A stretch of DNA of 64,000 nt, taken from assembly GCF_020184175.1 (NCBI RefSeq), contig NW_026083026.1, positions 124,001 through 188,000 of the forward strand, written 5' to 3'. A model generated the notes under the pieces. The model was given only the letters and a program-made list of their open reading frames with translations. It made no database searches and had not been told where the DNA came from. This DNA comes from Aphis gossypii. Its lineage: Eukaryota; Arthropoda; Insecta; Hemiptera; Aphididae. This document shows positions 10,050 through 22,319 of this stretch, piece after piece; position 1 is the stretch's first letter, and each line of letters starts with the position of its first letter. Both the position numbers and the translations under genes were made by a program.

Positions 10050-11575
10050 TTACATCATCAAATGTTAGTTGTTATATCAGCTGCAATATTTATGATAGCT
10101 AAATAATTTAGCCTTTCTTCAGAGGTACTAGACCTCAGATATGTTTTAATACGTTGTAAACATGAGAAAGACCTTTCCGTCGAACAATTACTAACTGGTG
10201 TGCATAACAGCATCCTCAGAGACACATCAATATAAGGATAGTGGATACATACCTATCAAATCATTTTTTCTCAGAAAACTACACATTTCCTGAATGGTTT
10301 TAGGAGCCTCATCACCGATAGATTATAAGTGGCTTCTAAAATTAACACATTCATTAGCAAATAAAGTGCTGAGATCATCTTTATATTCATTTTGAAGTAT
10401 TTCAGCATTCTTTCGAATTTCAATTGATGTCAGCTCTGTTAATTTGAAAAAGAAATTGTAATTTTTAAGAAAATGTACATATTTTTCATTTCTTTTTTCT
10501 AGTTCTAGGTGCAGTTGATCGAGTATAACAAAATAGGTATTGACTCTAAGATCAGAGTATTCAACTATTGTTCCTTTAGATGGTCCTTCATCAAAAAATT
10601 GTTTTCTACTTTTTGACTGTTTAGTACAGGACTGAAACAGCTTAATTGTACTTTTTCAATTGCGCATTGTTTAAAATACTCATAATTTTTATCGGAGCGT
10701 AAATCAATGATATATATTATTAATGATTTATACAATTCGCACACTACACCCAAATTGATATTGACAGATTGCAATTTCTTGCTCGTAAGGTTAAATCGGT
10801 GTTATATTTGACCTCAGAACATAGATAGGAAAGCAGTTTCTAAATTATTTAACTTGTTTAGAATTCCTTTGAAGTAAATTGAAAAATAAAACAACTTGAA
10901 TACAACAATCAACTGCATTAATTCCCACCAAATCAAGGGAATGAGTAGAGCATGGTACAAATTTTGATAAGGGATTGGCATTTTTAATTTTTGCTCGCAG
11001 TCCAGCATAAATCCCAGACATATTGCTGGCGTTATCATAGTATTTGCCTCGTATATAATCAATATTTAAGTCATATTTTTTGAATACACTAAATACAACA
11101 TTTGCCATGTTATCCGCTGTATGTCCAATTTGATCCAAAAAACATAAAAACCTTTCGACGGGTTCCCCTTCATTGTTGATATATCGAACACAAAACGAAA
11201 GCTGATCGATATGTGATATTTCTGGTGTAGAGTCAACACTCATTGAGAAATATCGAGAAGCTTTAACTTTTTGAATAATTGTATTTAGTACTTGTCTACC
11301 ACATTATACTGATAAATTGCTCTTATACATTATATGATATGTATGATGTATTACCTTTTCCTGGGTTTCCATATGTTTCTAAATGGTTTGATAAGAAAGG
11401 ATCAAACTCAGCCAATAATTCAAGGGACATAAGAAAATTACCATTGTTATTACATCCTATTTTTGAAGTTGTTCCTTTAAATGCCAATCCCCTTGACATT
11501 GTAAACAGTCTCTGCTACTTTTGAAAATGTTCTCTGATCTATCTTTTGAATGTCTATCTCAATTTCCTCAGGGAC
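10050..11575 (-). pseudogene. ZMYM1-like hAT transposase, central and C-terminal part
   Basis: This is a degenerate hAT transposase of the DUF4371/ZMYM1-like branch. Recognisable pieces, in protein order on the minus strand: LAEFDPFLSNHLE (about 11400); MSVDSTPE with the first acidic position, then YYDNASNMSG with the second and CSTHSLDL (10845-11243); and the dimerisation block ERSFSCLQRIKTYLRSST with EERLNYLAI (about 10080-10180). Stops and frameshifts separate the pieces. The RTE LINE lies just upstream in the gene's direction, and the N-terminus is displaced to 21.6-21.8 kb. Confidence 0.8.
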
Positions 11576-11865
11576 TTCTGTTTTAAAATATATAATTATA
11601 CATTTTAATGCAAATATATAATCAAAATAATAAAAAAACTTCTGTTTTGAATATAATATGTTGTTAATAAAATTAAATAAATTTAAATATTTCTTTATAA
11701 ATTAATAAATAATAATTTGAGTTAATATTATACAATAATAAAATTATATTCTAATATTATAACTAAGTTTTTGGTAAACAGAGAAATAAACTAAAGAAAC
11801 GTGTCAAAGTCACACTATGCAGTTCATAAATAATAATTAATACCTATTTTAGTACTTACATCAAA

Positions 11866-14800
11866 TTTTTTTTTTTTTTTTTTGCTTTACGCGCCATTTA
11901 GGCGCTTCGCAGCTTCTACCAAAGTTCTCCAAAGTTCTCGATCTTCTGCATCCGCAATACTTGCTCCATTGCTTAATCTCTTCAGGTCGACTTTTACTCG
12001 GTCCAACCACCGTTGTCTTGGCCTTCCTACCGGTCGTTTTTTATTTGGTTTGTTGATGAGTACCTGTTTTATCAATTTACCCTCTGCACGCCAAACATGG
12101 CCAGCCCACTCTAACTTTTTCGACCTTAGAAAATCTTTTAAATTGGCTGTATTGAACAGACTGTTTAAGTCAGCGTTTTTTCTTCGCTCGTATACACCGG
12201 TATTGGGGTTTAATATAGGCCCATATATTTTCCTAAGTATTTTCCTTTCGAAAGTCAACAGTTTATTCTCGTCACCCTGCGTCGTGGACCATGTCTCACA
12301 TCCATACATGACAATGGGGCGCAAGTAGGCAATGTATAGTTTTTTCTTTGTGTCTCTAGATAGCAGTTTCGATGTGAACATTTTTCTCATTGCATGGTAT
12401 CCACGGTTTGCTGCACTTATCCTGGACTTAATCTCGTTATGCATATTATTTTTATGATTTATATTAGCGCCTAAGTACTTAAAATTTTCGACTTGCTCAA
12501 AAGAGAAATGATCAATGCTCACATTTTGTAACGGAGTAGGTCGTCTACTCATTAACATATACTTAGTTTTATTTTCATTTATTTTAAGGCCCATCTTTTT
12601 ACTTGACAGTATGAGCTTTTGTACTGTCCCTTCTAATTCCGTTTTTGATTCTCCAAATAACACAATGTCATCCGCATATGCTAAGATAGATGAGCGCCCC
12701 AGTACTTCCATTTCTCGGTCTCCCTGCATATCTCTTACGACTTTTTCAAGTGCTAGATTGAAGAGAGCGGGAGATAGCGCGTTCCCTTGTTTCAATCCAC
12801 ACCTGACCTCAAACTCCTTTGATGTTTCTCCAAGAAAGCGCACTTTGCAAAGCGTGTCAGAATTACAGCACTTTATTAATTTAACCAGCTTCCTTGGTAT
12901 TCCGAAATGTATAAGTGCTGACCATAGCCGGTCTCTAATAATGCTATCATAAGCTTGCTGGAAATCGATGAAAATCATGTGTAAATCTTTGTCATATTCA
13001 TAATATTTTTCCATAACCTGTCTAAGGGTGAATATATGGTCAGTAGTGGACTTTCCTTTCATGAAACCACACTGGTATTCGCCGATTATTTCTGTTGAAT
13101 ATTTTTCAAGTCTATGTAAAACGGCTATTGACAAGACCTTATAAGCAGTGTCCAAAAGGGATATGCCACGGAAATTTTCCACTTTCTTGGGGTCTCCTTT
13201 TTTGTAAATCGGGCAAATAATAGCGGTGTTCCAACCCTTTTCTAGTTTTTCTTGCTCCCATATAGTTGGGATGGTTTTGTGTAAGTTTTCCAGGAGGTCT
13301 CGGCCAGCAAGTTTGAGTAACTCCGGATTTATGTTGTCCTCTCCTGGAGCTTTGTTGTTCTTCAGTGACTCCACTATTGATTTAATCTCCTCCAAACTAG
13401 GTTCCGGCACTTCTCGTTCCACTGTAACATATATTTGATCCTCAGCCGGTTCTCCAGATCCATCTGTATTGTTTGTTTCATCGTCTGGTTTATTATTTAA
13501 TAGATTCTCAAAATATGTTTGAAACTTGTCTATGATCATTTTAGGGTCTGATATGAGGTTGCCATCGTCATTAGTCATAAGATAGGTACGAGATTTAAAG
13601 CCTTCTTTTATTGATTTACATTTTTCAAAGAACATTTTCGGGTCCTTTTTATATGACTCAATGTCATTTAGGGCATTTTTTTCTGATGCTCTTTTCTTTT
13701 GCCTAATTATTCTATTTGACCTTGCGCGAAACTCTGCATATTCCTGTAAATTTGAAGTCGAAGGATTTTGTATCATTTTAACTCTTGCTGCTTTTCGATT
13801 TTTTATCGCGTCTCGGCACTCATTATCAAACCAGTGATTCTTACTTTTTCCCTTGGTATCTCGGAGAGTTTCTGCTGCTTTAATTAGTGATTCCTTTATT
13901 TGGGTCCACTCTATGACATTACTCAAATCTCCTTGTATTATGTTAAGGCTGTTCAATCCTTCCTTTATTTTGTTTTGGTATTCCATGATTTCCTTTTGAT
14001 CTCTTAATTTACTTCTATCTAGTTTATGTGCTGTATTAGGTTGTTGCTTTTTTCTCCAGATCGTTGACAGTTTTAACGATAGGCTTGCTATCACTAAGAA
14101 GTGGTCTGTGTCCCCATCCGCACCCCTATAGCTTCTGACGTTTTTTATGCTTGTTCGGTGTCGCTTGTCAATAATTATATGGTCGATTTGACTTTTCGTC
14201 TTACCGTCTGGGGCAGTCCACGTATGCTTATGAATGTTCTTTCTAGGAAAATAGGTGCTCCTTATAATAAGGTTTTTCGATTCTGCAAAGCCAACTAATC
14301 TCAACCCATTATCATTAGATACTGAGTGCCAGCTCTCTTGGCCTATTGTTGGTCTAAGAAATTGTTCTTTACCGACCTGCGTATTCAGATCACCAGCAAT
14401 TATCTTGATGCAGTTGTTTGGCAGAGAGTCAAATAATCTCTCTAGATCCTCATAGAAAATATTTTTCACTTCCTCCTCTTGATCCTCTGTCGGGGCATAA
14501 CCTTTAATTATACATATATCGAAATTCCATCCAGCCATTTGCAGGTAGCACAGACGTTCATTCACTGGCATGAAACGTTTAATGCTTGAACTAATAGAGT
14601 TTCTAACTACGAAACCTACTCCTTGTTCATGTTTGCCTGTCTCTTTGCCACTAAAAAAGATAGTTGAATTGCTAGACTGAACATTACCATTTCCTAGCCA
14701 ACGAATTTCTTGTATTGCTACTATTGGCACTTTATATTTTTCAATTTCTTCCACAATATTCTTTAAAGCTCCTGCTTTATAGAGAGTTCTGATATTCCAT

Positions 14801-15048
14801 GTTCCAAACCGAGTCTCCAAAGTTTTCCGTTCCGAGTTCCACATAAAATCCCATTATTATCCACAATCCGAGACTTTGTTAGAAGATTCACAACATATGG
14901 TTTTTTTACAAGGATGGATTGTTGGTCCATCGCTTAACCCCCAAACCTGGAGGGCCGGTTTGGGCCAACTAATCAAAGTCAGCCCGTAGCTCGGGGCCCT
15001 GGGTTCGCAAAGCCCGTAGCACTAAAGACTAAGTGCCCCCCTGGGGGG
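11866..15048 (-). mobile_element. RTE-clade LINE, full length, 12-bp target duplication
   Basis: A minus-strand non-LTR retrotransposon is bounded by acttacatcaaa at 11854-11865 and again at 15049-15060, a perfect 12-bp duplication. The 3' end is a run of A (T on the plus strand, 11866-11883) directly after the coding frame. The 5' end has a leader of about 200 bp starting with a G/C-rich block. At 3.18 kb with one frame holding endonuclease and reverse transcriptase it matches the RTE layout. The perfect duplication and open frame point to a recent insertion. Confidence 0.95.
11887..14844 (-). CDS. RTE endonuclease / reverse transcriptase, 985 residues, open
   Basis: This polyprotein drives target-primed reverse transcription. 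An APE-type endonuclease fills the N-terminal ~250 residues (RFGTWNIRTLYKAG, IQEIRW near 45, GDLNTQVG near 151-158, SQIDHIII and TDHFLV near 215-250). The reverse transcriptase follows, with KNNKAPGEDNI, FIDFQQAYDS, GLKQGNALSP and the catalytic YADDIVLF near residue 720. The C-terminus has RKILRKIYGPI and the AGHVWR motif typical of RTE-like proteins often misnamed craniofacial development protein 2. No stop or frameshift interrupts it and the length is usual for the clade. The stop lies about 3 bases from the poly-A tail, so there is almost no 3' untranslated region. Confidence 0.95.
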   Translation of the reverse strand: MWNSERKTLETRFGTWNIRTLYKAGALKNIVEEIEKYKVPIVAIQEIRWLGNGNVQSSNSTIFFSGKETGKHEQGVGFVVRNSISSSIKRFMPVNERLCYLQMAGWNFDICIIKGYAPTEDQEEEVKNIFYEDLERLFDSLPNNCIKIIAGDLNTQVGKEQFLRPTIGQESWHSVSNDNGLRLVGFAESKNLIIRSTYFPRKNIHKHTWTAPDGKTKSQIDHIIIDKRHRTSIKNVRSYRGADGDTDHFLVIASLSLKLSTIWRKKQQPNTAHKLDRSKLRDQKEIMEYQNKIKEGLNSLNIIQGDLSNVIEWTQIKESLIKAAETLRDTKGKSKNHWFDNECRDAIKNRKAARVKMIQNPSTSNLQEYAEFRARSNRIIRQKKRASEKNALNDIESYKKDPKMFFEKCKSIKEGFKSRTYLMTNDDGNLISDPKMIIDKFQTYFENLLNNKPDDETNNTDGSGEPAEDQIYVTVEREVPEPSLEEIKSIVESLKNNKAPGEDNINPELLKLAGRDLLENLHKTIPTIWEQEKLEKGWNTAIICPIYKKGDPKKVENFRGISLLDTAYKVLSIAVLHRLEKYSTEIIGEYQCGFMKGKSTTDHIFTLRQVMEKYYEYDKDLHMIFIDFQQAYDSIIRDRLWSALIHFGIPRKLVKLIKCCNSDTLCKVRFLGETSKEFEVRCGLKQGNALSPALFNLALEKVVRDMQGDREMEVLGRSSILAYADDIVLFGESKTELEGTVQKLILSSKKMGLKINENKTKYMLMSRRPTPLQNVSIDHFSFEQVENFKYLGANINHKNNMHNEIKSRISAANRGYHAMRKMFTSKLLSRDTKKKLYIAYLRPIVMYGCETWSTTQGDENKLLTFERKILRKIYGPILNPNTGVYERRKNADLNSLFNTANLKDFLRSKKLEWAGHVWRAEGKLIKQVLINKPNKKRPVGRPRQRWLDRVKVDLKRLSNGASIADAEDRELWRTLVEAAKRLNGA

Positions 15049-17244
15049 ACTTACATCAAATACTCATGTTAATTGTTATTTGTTTGTATCATTTTATTGT
15101 ATTGAATAACTACTTGATTGATAATACAATTTTAATACAAATTCAATTTTAATTTATCTAGACACATTTTATCAAGTTTATTATGTACATTATTTATTGT
15201 TTTAAGACCTTATATATTTAAAACTATTTATTTTTGCTTATTTTGATTAGGTTAGGTTTACTCTGAATTCTGATTAATACATAGGTAGTTATAACTTATA
15301 TTGTAACTCGTATCTAAGTATAATTTAATATGTTGTATAATTTAGGGTGGTCCTTATTTATGAACTTTCGAATTCTAAATGTCTCACCCCTAAAATTTAT
15401 TCTTTTATGCATAAAAATAATATGTTTAAAGTTAGGCCATGATTGATCAACCCTAAGACGTGCTTCAAGGGGGTTGAAGTTTTAGTAATTGGGGATCAAT
15501 TACCATTTTATGCGTTTACTCTCTTAAATATTGATGTTACACAAAAAACTTAAAGTACTATTATTGTAGCTATATATATTTACTAAATAAAAGTTTCTTA
15601 TAAATATGTTGTGAGGTTGATGGTTTCTCGTTAATTTCAAAAAACTGAATGTTTAACAAAACTAATTATCACATTTTTTCAAAGTTTTTAAATGACCTAT
15701 CAATGTTTAGGTTTTTAATCTACAGATGGCATTATTTTCAGTGCTATTATACCTAATGCATGTTATTATTTTACACAGACTAAACTAAGTACTATGGCTA
15801 TCTGCTCTACCATGTAACGGTGGAGTTTAAAAGTATTAATATATAAAGGTTTTAAATACCTATACTATCAGTGCGACTACTCCCTCATGATGTCGGATCT
15901 TGTGTATACATTGGAAAATGTTGTATAAGTATAGTCATATGCGCTGCTACATCAATAACAAATTGAACTCAAATCCACTTCATTGACAAGGGAAGATTCG
16001 CCTTAATTTTTTTTTTGTTAATAAATAATTTTGATTTTGTTTTTACAATATATCAATATTTTTGGTGACGATACATCGATATTTGCTCTCCGATACTATA
16101 TTATTTACACTATTAGGTGTGTATTTTTAGACTACGAAACCACAAACACATTATACCTTTGACTATAATACTTATCGCATTTTTATCAAGATTCTACATG
16201 CTAATATAGTTACGTAATGGTCCCAAGTTTCCGAAATTGTACAACAGCGTGTAGGATAAAACATGTTTGTACATTGTACAAGTTACTTACAAAATAATAT
16301 TAGAGATACAAGACAGCGACTAGGTATTAATGTAAAATGATAAACCCTACACTCGACAATTTGACACATTATAATGTTATTATACGAGTAGTGCCTACCT
16401 TATAACTAGTGCCTTTTATATTTTAATATAATATATAATATATATTATATATATAATATTTTTATTTTTGTTTTTATTAATTATTTAATTATTATTACCG
16501 TTTATAAATTATTTATTATAATTATAATTATTATTATTATTTATTATATTTATTTTATTTAAATGGCATTGAAAAATAATCTTTTCGTAAATATTTATTT
16601 GATTGGATGTATTACAGATCAAATTATTGGATGTAAATTACCATCGAATAGACAAGTGCTAAGTGTACTTTTTTTTTTAATTTACGTAAAGTTAATTTAA
16701 ATTTACATGACAGTGTTGCTCTTGTCATAAGAGAAAAACAAGTATTTTTTGGGATAAAGCTCGAATTCCAACTAGAGATTTTCAACATTATTCCAAAAAA
16801 TTAGAATTAATTTACGGAGAATGGAGAAAATTGCAAAAGAACTCCACTAGAAACACAGCTACACAAAAAAAAAATGGAAATGATTTTCTTGAAAAATTAG
16901 AAGAGTTATTTGATATTGCGCATTTTAATGCATTAGATATCATAAAAATCGACGAAGATCGACAATTTTTATTGTTACAAAGACAGCCAGATCGTCCAGG
17001 ACATATGAGTGGAGTAGATTATAAATTGTCAAAAAAAGAAGATGGCACTTTTAATAAATTAGAAAAATAGAATTACAATCGTCAAGTGATAGTGAAAATG
17101 AAGAGCTCCAATCGAATTACGAAATTCACTATAAAAATAAAGAACCTTTATGGCTTTATCCATATCGTCTGGTCCCAAAATCAGAGCCAGTAGAGATTTT
17201 ATTACTACCAAACTTGCAGCGGCACTTGATAAATGTAAAATAAC

Positions 17245-19600
17245 CAGGGCTGTGAATTTAATGCACTTATTAACTATTAAATATGCATGCATATATGCAC
17301 TAAAATCTGACAAAATATGCTCTAAAAATTCTTAAAATATGCAAAAAAAACTACAAAAATTGAACTTTTATTTTTATTTTTTTCATTAGTATAATTTTTT
17401 TATTAATTTTAGTTTAAATATTAGTATTTTTACTTCTTGGCATGAGTATATGAGTTATTGATCTTAACTAGTCTTGGTCTTAGTCGTATACAAGATCTAT
17501 AAAATAAATATAAATTATATAAATAATATAATAAAATATAATTAAAATTATATATCTTACCTTTAAAGTAGTTATTGCATTGAACAACCAATAATTTCTT
17601 CAGGTTTTCAAACTTGAAAGACCTCCTGTTTGGTGCCAACAAAGTTTTATATAAAGAAAAGGAGCGTTCTACGTCTGACGAAGTTATTGGGGAAAATTTG
17701 ATATACGTCATGTCGCTACTGGTTAAATCTTCCGGTATATCTAAATCTACGTCATTTTTTCGCCAGTTAATATTTTTGAAATATTACACATAATTTGAAA
17801 CCCTTTGTTTTTGTTGCGTACTGTTTGTAATTTTTTATTAATAGCAGTTCCAGCTGTACCTGTTAATTGACTAAACTTTGTCGAAATATCTTGTAGGTAC
17901 AATTTCAATAGCTTCAGATAAGAGAATACCTTGTTTTTGTAGACGCGTTATACCTATAGGAAGACACGAGAAATTTGAATGTATGTAAGCCAAATTTACT
18001 TTCATTTGATTAGCTTTAAAATATTTTTGAGCATTTTTGATAGAAAGTGCATCATTTTCATCAAAACATTCGACAATTTGTCTTACAGTTTCGAAGTTTT
18101 TGCTATAATATATTGCGGCAGAAATCCATGAGACTCAACATGTCAAAATAGGTTCGGGAGGTAGTGGTATATGTGGTGCATCAGTATGAAATTTCTGAAC
18201 ACGATATGGCGCTTTTTTAAATACTCGTTTGACATTTGCGACCAGTTTATCGACTTTTGGAAATTGAATGCGGTTCTATTCAATCCACGAGAAGTACAAG
18301 TTACGTGAACCATTTTTGTATACAAAACTTTTAATGTATCACCTGCCTTCGTCATATAAGGTGCAGCGTCACTCAAAAAAAGTAATAGGTACGTCGTTTC
18401 GACGTATTCCGTCAGGCCATAATAAATACAGAGCATTTTCAAATACTGAACATACTGTACTATGATTTGTTTTTTGTAAATGTTCGAGGTTTAACAAAAA
18501 AATGTCACCTGCACGATCCGGGAGTAATGTACCAATAATGACTGAAGCGATAAAACGACCTTCAGCATCTGTCGTCTCGTCTATTGACACCCAAATTTTC
18601 TTTCCCACTACTTTTTGTCTTATTTCTGTTATAACTTCCTGGTAGCAATAATCAACATTTCCTTTGCGCAATGGTGTTTGGTCTGGTACATTTTGTCCCG
18701 TATTTTTTATTAAAAATTGTTTGAGATGTGTATTGCTTAATTTATTAAGTGGGATGTTAGCACTGAGCATGGCTTTACATAAATCATTGTTGAATGAAGA
18801 TTTTTATGACGGATCTTGTGAAATAAGTTGCTGACATTTTTTTTTGTGTTCTACACGATTGACTCCTCTTCGATGTTTTTCTTTTGCAATGTGTTGTATC
18901 ATAGAAAAACGTTTATCACTGGTTATTTTGATATTGCATACTGTACAAAATAGAATTTTATTGTCTGTTGTAAATATGTTTCCAAATTCCGAAACGTAGT
19001 TTTTTAAACGGGTCGCTACCGATGATTTTTCTTTTGGCATTTTTATTACGCGATATTATTTTAAAAAAATTAAAGTACGAATAACTTAATACGCGCAATA
19101 AACCAATTAAACAACGAAATCAACACGAATAAGAATAACACTCAAACACACGCAAGATGCACGTTAGTCAATGGATCGCACCAGACTAAAAGATTACGAT
19201 TTACGATTGTCTAATGATTTTTGTCATATGTGTTACATAACTTATGTACGAGTTGATATCAGTAAATTAATTTAATTGCGATTTCAATAGTACAATAGTC
19301 AACAATAATACACGTTAAATACTCGAGTAAAAATGGAATAATTTCGATAAAACTATAAAAGTTATTGTTTATACTATAAGATTGACCGAAAAATGTAAAT
19401 ATTACGAAAAAACAGCATTTAAACAAAAAATTTATTAAAACATGCATTTATATGCCCTAACCCATGAAATATGCAAAAATATGCAAAATAATATTTGGTA
19501 TTTGAACTACAAATAAGTCAAAACAAATTTCGGCCGAATCCATTTTTTTATTAAGTGTAGCAAAAAAAAAACATGCAAATGCATGAAATTCACAGCCCTG
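17245..19600 (-). mobile_element. CGGBP1-like hAT transposon with 8-bp target duplication
   Basis: The ends cagggctgtgaattt (17245) and aaattcacagccctg (19600) form a perfect 15-bp inverted repeat flanked by aaaataac at 17237-17244 and 19601-19608. Both ends also carry repeated atatgcaaa and aaatatgc words as subterminal motifs. It interrupts the coding frame of the long-TIR transposon, and removing it with one duplication copy restores that reading frame locally. The 2356-bp element carries a decayed transposase on the minus strand. Confidence 0.95.
17400..19040 (-). pseudogene. CGGBP1-like BED-finger hAT transposase, broken
   Basis: The N-terminus (19040-18804) has a BED-type finger: FCTVCNIKI followed by MIQHIAKEKH. 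After a stop near 18803 come IPLNKLSN, the first catalytic Asp in VSIDETTDAEG, IIGTLLPD and, after a frameshift near 18370, the second Asp in LFLSDAAPYM. The dimerisation block SSDVERSFSLYKTLL with NLKKLLVVQ lies at 17580-17690. This order and the short length match hAT transposases related to CGG-repeat-binding protein 1. At least one stop and two frameshifts make it non-functional. Confidence 0.85.
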
Positions 19601-21599
19601 AAAATAACAAATAGAGAAGCAGTACATTTATTAATATCTACCGTAGAAGCTTTAGGACTTGATGTGAATGATTTTATAATTAATCGTTCTTATAATACAT
19701 CGCTACAGAGAACGTTTTCGATCAGAATTTAATAAAGAATTAAGAAAAAGTTTTTCACAACCATTGACAGCTGCAGTAGTACATTGGGATGGTAAAATAC
19801 TACCTGCATTAACAGGAAATGAATATTTTGATCGTTTACCAGTGCTCACAAGTCACAACGAACAACAACAGTGAATATCTTTTAGGAGTTCCTAAATTAG
19901 AGTGAGCAACGGGTAAAGAACAAGCACAGGCAATTTTTCACGCACTTCAAGACTGGGGTATTGAAGATTCTGTCAAACCACTTTGTTGTGATACAACAGC
20001 GTTAAATACGGTTTGGTAAAAATTGTAAATAATAATAATTGCAATGTATTATAACTCATTTTTTTTCTGTATTTTGTTATATATTGGATTGTTTAAAGGT
20101 CGATTGAATGGTGCTTGTGTTCTCCCAGAGCAATTACTAGAAAAGGACTTACTCTATCTTCCGTGTCAACACCACATATCTGAAGTGATACTAAAAAGTA
20201 TTTTTGATGTTAAGTTTGGAAGCACTTCAGGTCCAAATGTACCAATTTTTAAACGTTTTAAAGAATATTGTTCAAAAATAGATACAACTAAATTTAAATC
20301 TGGGATAGATATGCAGGCTAGAAAACTATTAGATGATGAAGTAGATACAGTATTATCATTCACTTTAAACTGTTTAAAAGTACAACAGTGTAGAGAAGAT
20401 TACAGAGAATTTTTAAAGCTAACTATAATCTTTCTTGGTGGTATTCCTGTACGTGGGATATCATTTCGTGTCTCAGAAGCCATTCACCATGCAAGATGGA
20501 TGTCCAAAGCTATTAATAGCTTAAAAATATGTTTATTTTCGGAACAATTTAAATTAAATTCTAAAGAAAAAAATATAATTTATGATATTTGTATTTTTAT
20601 AGTACGCATTTACGTAAAATACTGGTTCTCATCACCCGTTGCTGCTTTTGCTCCCAGTTTAGACTTCGAGCTTTTTAAAAATCTTATATTGTATAAAAAA
20701 TTGACCCTGACATATCAAACATAACAATAAAAAAATTATCAGGACATTTATGGTATTTGACATCAGAAACAGCAGAATTATCATTTTTCGATAAAAATTT
20801 ATCAATTGAATCAAAAATAAAAATGGTACAATCAATAAAAAATAATAATTGTGATACTGAAGAAACAAAACGATTAAACATCCAAAATTATAATATTCAG
20901 AATATTCTTGAAAAAAAAATTTAAAATTGTATAACTGTTGATAGTTTAAATTTTTTTACTAGGTTTAATTTATCAACTAGTTTTTTAGACTTGGAACCAC
21001 AACTCTGGGATACTGATGAAAATTATAAAGTAGGTTTCCACGTGGTACAACAATTAAAAGTAGTAAACGATACGGCTGAACGAAACATCAAATTAATAGA
21101 AGATTACTAACAGATTATACTAACAGTATAATCACAAAAAATGAAGACCATAAGCAATTTCTTTTACAAGTTGTTCGAAATTACCGCCAAAAGTATTCAG
21201 ATAGTAAAAAATCTACATTATTACAACCATACTAATTTATATTTATATTATTTCTTCTAGCATTTCTGTAAACTATAAAAAAATATTTTTTAAACATTTT
21301 TGTCATGTATTGTTTAAAAATTAAAAATAAATTATAGTTACAGTAGAAAAAGTTGAATGTTCGTTGTTTAATTATTTTTCTTGGAAAATAATTGACTTAC
21401 AAAAAATTTTTAAATACAATTTTTGTGTACAATATTATGGTCTATAATTAAGTCATTTTATATTTTTATGCTAAGAGCTATAATTTTTGAATAAAACTGA
21501 AAAAACTAAAATCTACCCTCTTTTTAAATTTTCAACCCTCTTGCCTGCCTTAGGGTTGATTAATCATGTTTAAACTTAACACGTTTTATTTTTATGTAT

Positions 21600-21835
21600 A
21601 AAAGAACACATTTTTGAGGTGAGACATAAAAACATTTAAGCAAGAACCACCCTTTGTATATACAATAAACATATTAATATATTTTAGTGTATATTTACTT
21701 TCAACTATTGAAGTTTTTTCACCAAACAAGTCTTGAATTTTTTTGAATTTCTTAATAACATTCAATTGTTTTTTGTGTTTTAACAAAGCTTGCTTACGAT
21801 TTTGACTACCACTTAGCTTTTTTTTTACCGGTCAT
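21600..21835 (-). pseudogene. N-terminal exon of the ZMYM1-like hAT transposase
   Basis: An ATG at 21833-21835 opens with MTGKKK and, after a frameshift, continues RKQALLKHKKQLNVIKK and IQDLFGEKT. This basic N-terminus is usual for ZMYM1-like hAT proteins and fits the remnant at 10050-11575. The exon stops abruptly at 21653, where the long-TIR transposon ends, so it is the displaced start of that gene. Confidence 0.65.
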
Positions 21836-22319
21836 AATTAAATTTATATAAAAGTATAAAACAAAATAAATATAATAAAAAGTAAATAATCAACACTCAA
21901 TACTCAGCGCTGAATAGTGACAATTAACAGAAATAATATATAATCACATTAGCATAATTCACAAATACTGTGGCTTGAAATGATAGAGTTTGTTGACTAA
22001 TAAATAGACGCGCCGCGGTGCCGCACACGATAGCAAAATACGCCGTATTGGTATTGCCCGTATTATTATAAATAACTGATGTCTATTGAAATACCTAATC
22101 AAAACAAATTCGGGAACTATTAATATTTATATTAATAATTATAGATCGCTGATAGCTATATTGCAATAAATACATTGATTGTTTAAATAATAAATTTCAA
22201 ACGGCATAATTATACTATATAATATATTCAATACTATTATACCAGATTATATTATATAATACTGTTATAAAAATAATTTAAAGTATAAAATTTTAAAAAT
22301 TCATAAGTAAAGATATTTC

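Larger units (their letters stand above)
16620..21235 (+). pseudogene. Transposase-like gene of the long-TIR transposon
   Basis: A broken plus-strand gene is read in pieces: GCKLPSNRQVLSVLF (16629) to ALVIREKQ; an exon at about 16770-17070 with DFLEKLEELFDIAHFNAL; LAAALDKCKIT and then, across the nested hAT, NREAVHLLISTVEALGLD (19606); CCDTTALNT (about 19986); and 20099-20724 with LNGACVLPEQLLEKD, LPCQHHISEV, TSGPNVPIFKRF and FLGGIPVRGISFR. The C-terminus near 20990-21235 has AERNIKLIEDY. From memory, proteins with these blocks are multicopy in Hydra and arthropod annotations, usually unnamed. D/D/E residues cannot be assigned firmly; CCDTT is one candidate Asp. Introns, stops and frameshifts are present. 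Confidence 0.65.
15344..21653 (+). mobile_element. Transposon with ~130-bp imperfect terminal inverted repeats
   Basis: The left end (agggtggtccttattt from 15344 to about 15479) matches the reverse complement of the right end (about 21530-21653) along roughly 130 bp. Shared blocks include atgtctcacc, ttcttttat, cataaaaataa, catgatt and atcaaccctaag. Without the hAT at 17245-19600 the element is about 3.95 kb. Both flanks contain ttgtata (ending at 15339 and starting at 21654), possibly a target duplication, but on the left four bases separate it from the repeat. It disrupts the ZMYM1-like hAT. I do not assign it to a named superfamily. Confidence 0.75.

Noticed and set aside
11882..12328. Plus-strand frames across the RTE element
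   Set aside because: They are antisense shadows of the 985-codon RTE frame.
15344..21653. Maverick/Polinton interpretation of the long-inverted-repeat element
   Set aside because: The element is only about 4 kb without the nested hAT and shows no polymerase, integrase or packaging ATPase motifs.
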